This document shows, piece by piece, positions 63,844-64,000 of a stretch of DNA of 64,000 nucleotides. The stretch comes from an uncultured Gemmata sp. (GTDB lineage Bacteria; Planctomycetota; Planctomycetia; Gemmatales; Gemmataceae): the NCBI GenBank assembly GCA_937924775.1, contig CALDUT010000008.1, forward strand, positions 124,001 to 188,000, in the 5' to 3' direction. Each line of letters begins with the position of its first letter. Position 1 is the stretch's first letter. Made by a program: the position numbers and the translations under genes. The notes under the pieces were generated by a model that saw only the letters and a list, made by a program, of their open reading frames with translations, did not search any database and had not been told where the DNA came from.

Positions 63844-64000
63844 ATGCGACGACTTCGTTACGCGATCCTCAGTGTTTCACTGTTGGCCCTCCTGTGCGTG
63901 GAAGCTGCGGCGGAACCGACTGTGCAACTGGTTGCTGCTGCGGCCAGCGAACCGCCGGCCGTGGTCATCACGGGGATTGACCCCGTCATTCTCACGGCTA
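63844..64000 (+). CDS. Exported protein, 5' end only
   Basis: The ATG at 63844 opens a frame that runs off the right edge. The first ~23 residues are a signal peptide (MRRLRYAILSVSLLALLCVE, then AAA), followed by EPTVQLVAAAASEPPAVVIT and GIDPV. Too short to assign. It is a separate gene from the RdgC-like one, 185 bases downstream. Confidence 0.6.
   Translation, partial: MRRLRYAILSVSLLALLCVEAAAEPTVQLVAAAASEPPAVVITGIDPVILTA

Overview
The window reads as chromosomal DNA of a planctomycete, most likely family Gemmataceae. The grounds are a TIGR02996 repeat-companion protein, a Tat-exported DUF1501 protein, a DUF1559 prepilin-like gene, a TIGR03067-type lipoprotein, a DUF4139 protein, futalosine-pathway menaquinone genes and a pfa-like lipid/polyketide synthase. 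Base composition is GC-rich by eye (roughly 60%) and genes are mostly short monocistrons or pairs on both strands. No rRNA, CRISPR array, insertion sequence or prophage was found. The only tRNA is tRNA-Leu(GAG) at 3462-3545.

Layout. 1-3291 (minus) holds core metabolism and translation: aroF (DAHP synthase), tpiA and the ABC-F factor ettA, which is cut by the window edge. 3462-9857 carries the tRNA and surface or secreted genes. Among these the DUF1559 gene has an in-frame stop and the TIGR03067-like lipoprotein gene is frameshifted. 9901-19325 is housekeeping (glnA, a DUF4139 protein, an MFS transporter, an exonuclease, hpt, a glycosyltransferase, trpG). 19377-30294 is rich in exported or membrane proteins of unknown role. 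It includes a tandem pair of CxxC secreted paralogs, a second pair of small secreted paralogs of which one is frameshifted, a PilZ membrane protein and an OstA-like protein. 30643-38786 holds a 2-hydroxyacid dehydrogenase, rdgB, xerD, mqnC-mqnA (4-base overlap) and kbl.

The most distinctive locus is 40232-54744, six minus-strand genes that look like one operon. In order of transcription they are: a 2569-residue megasynthase (two NMO/enoyl-reductase-like barrels, KS, AT, ACP, KR); a 1099-residue AT-DH protein ending in a PPTase-like domain that has lost key residues; a free-standing ACP; an alpha/beta hydrolase; an FtsX/MacB-type permease; and its ATPase. I infer an iterative pfa-like synthase that makes, releases and exports (or places in the envelope) a specialised lipid. 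Its leader carries two perfect palindromes just before the first gene.

55136-64000 holds a divergent SppA-like lipoprotein that lacks the serine nucleophile, glgC, a poly-arginine protein, argA, trxB with an insertion, an RdgC-like protein and the start of an exported protein. Three interrupted genes in one 64-kb window, all coding for exported proteins, mean either real decay of accessory envelope genes or residual sequencing errors. Raw reads would decide this.
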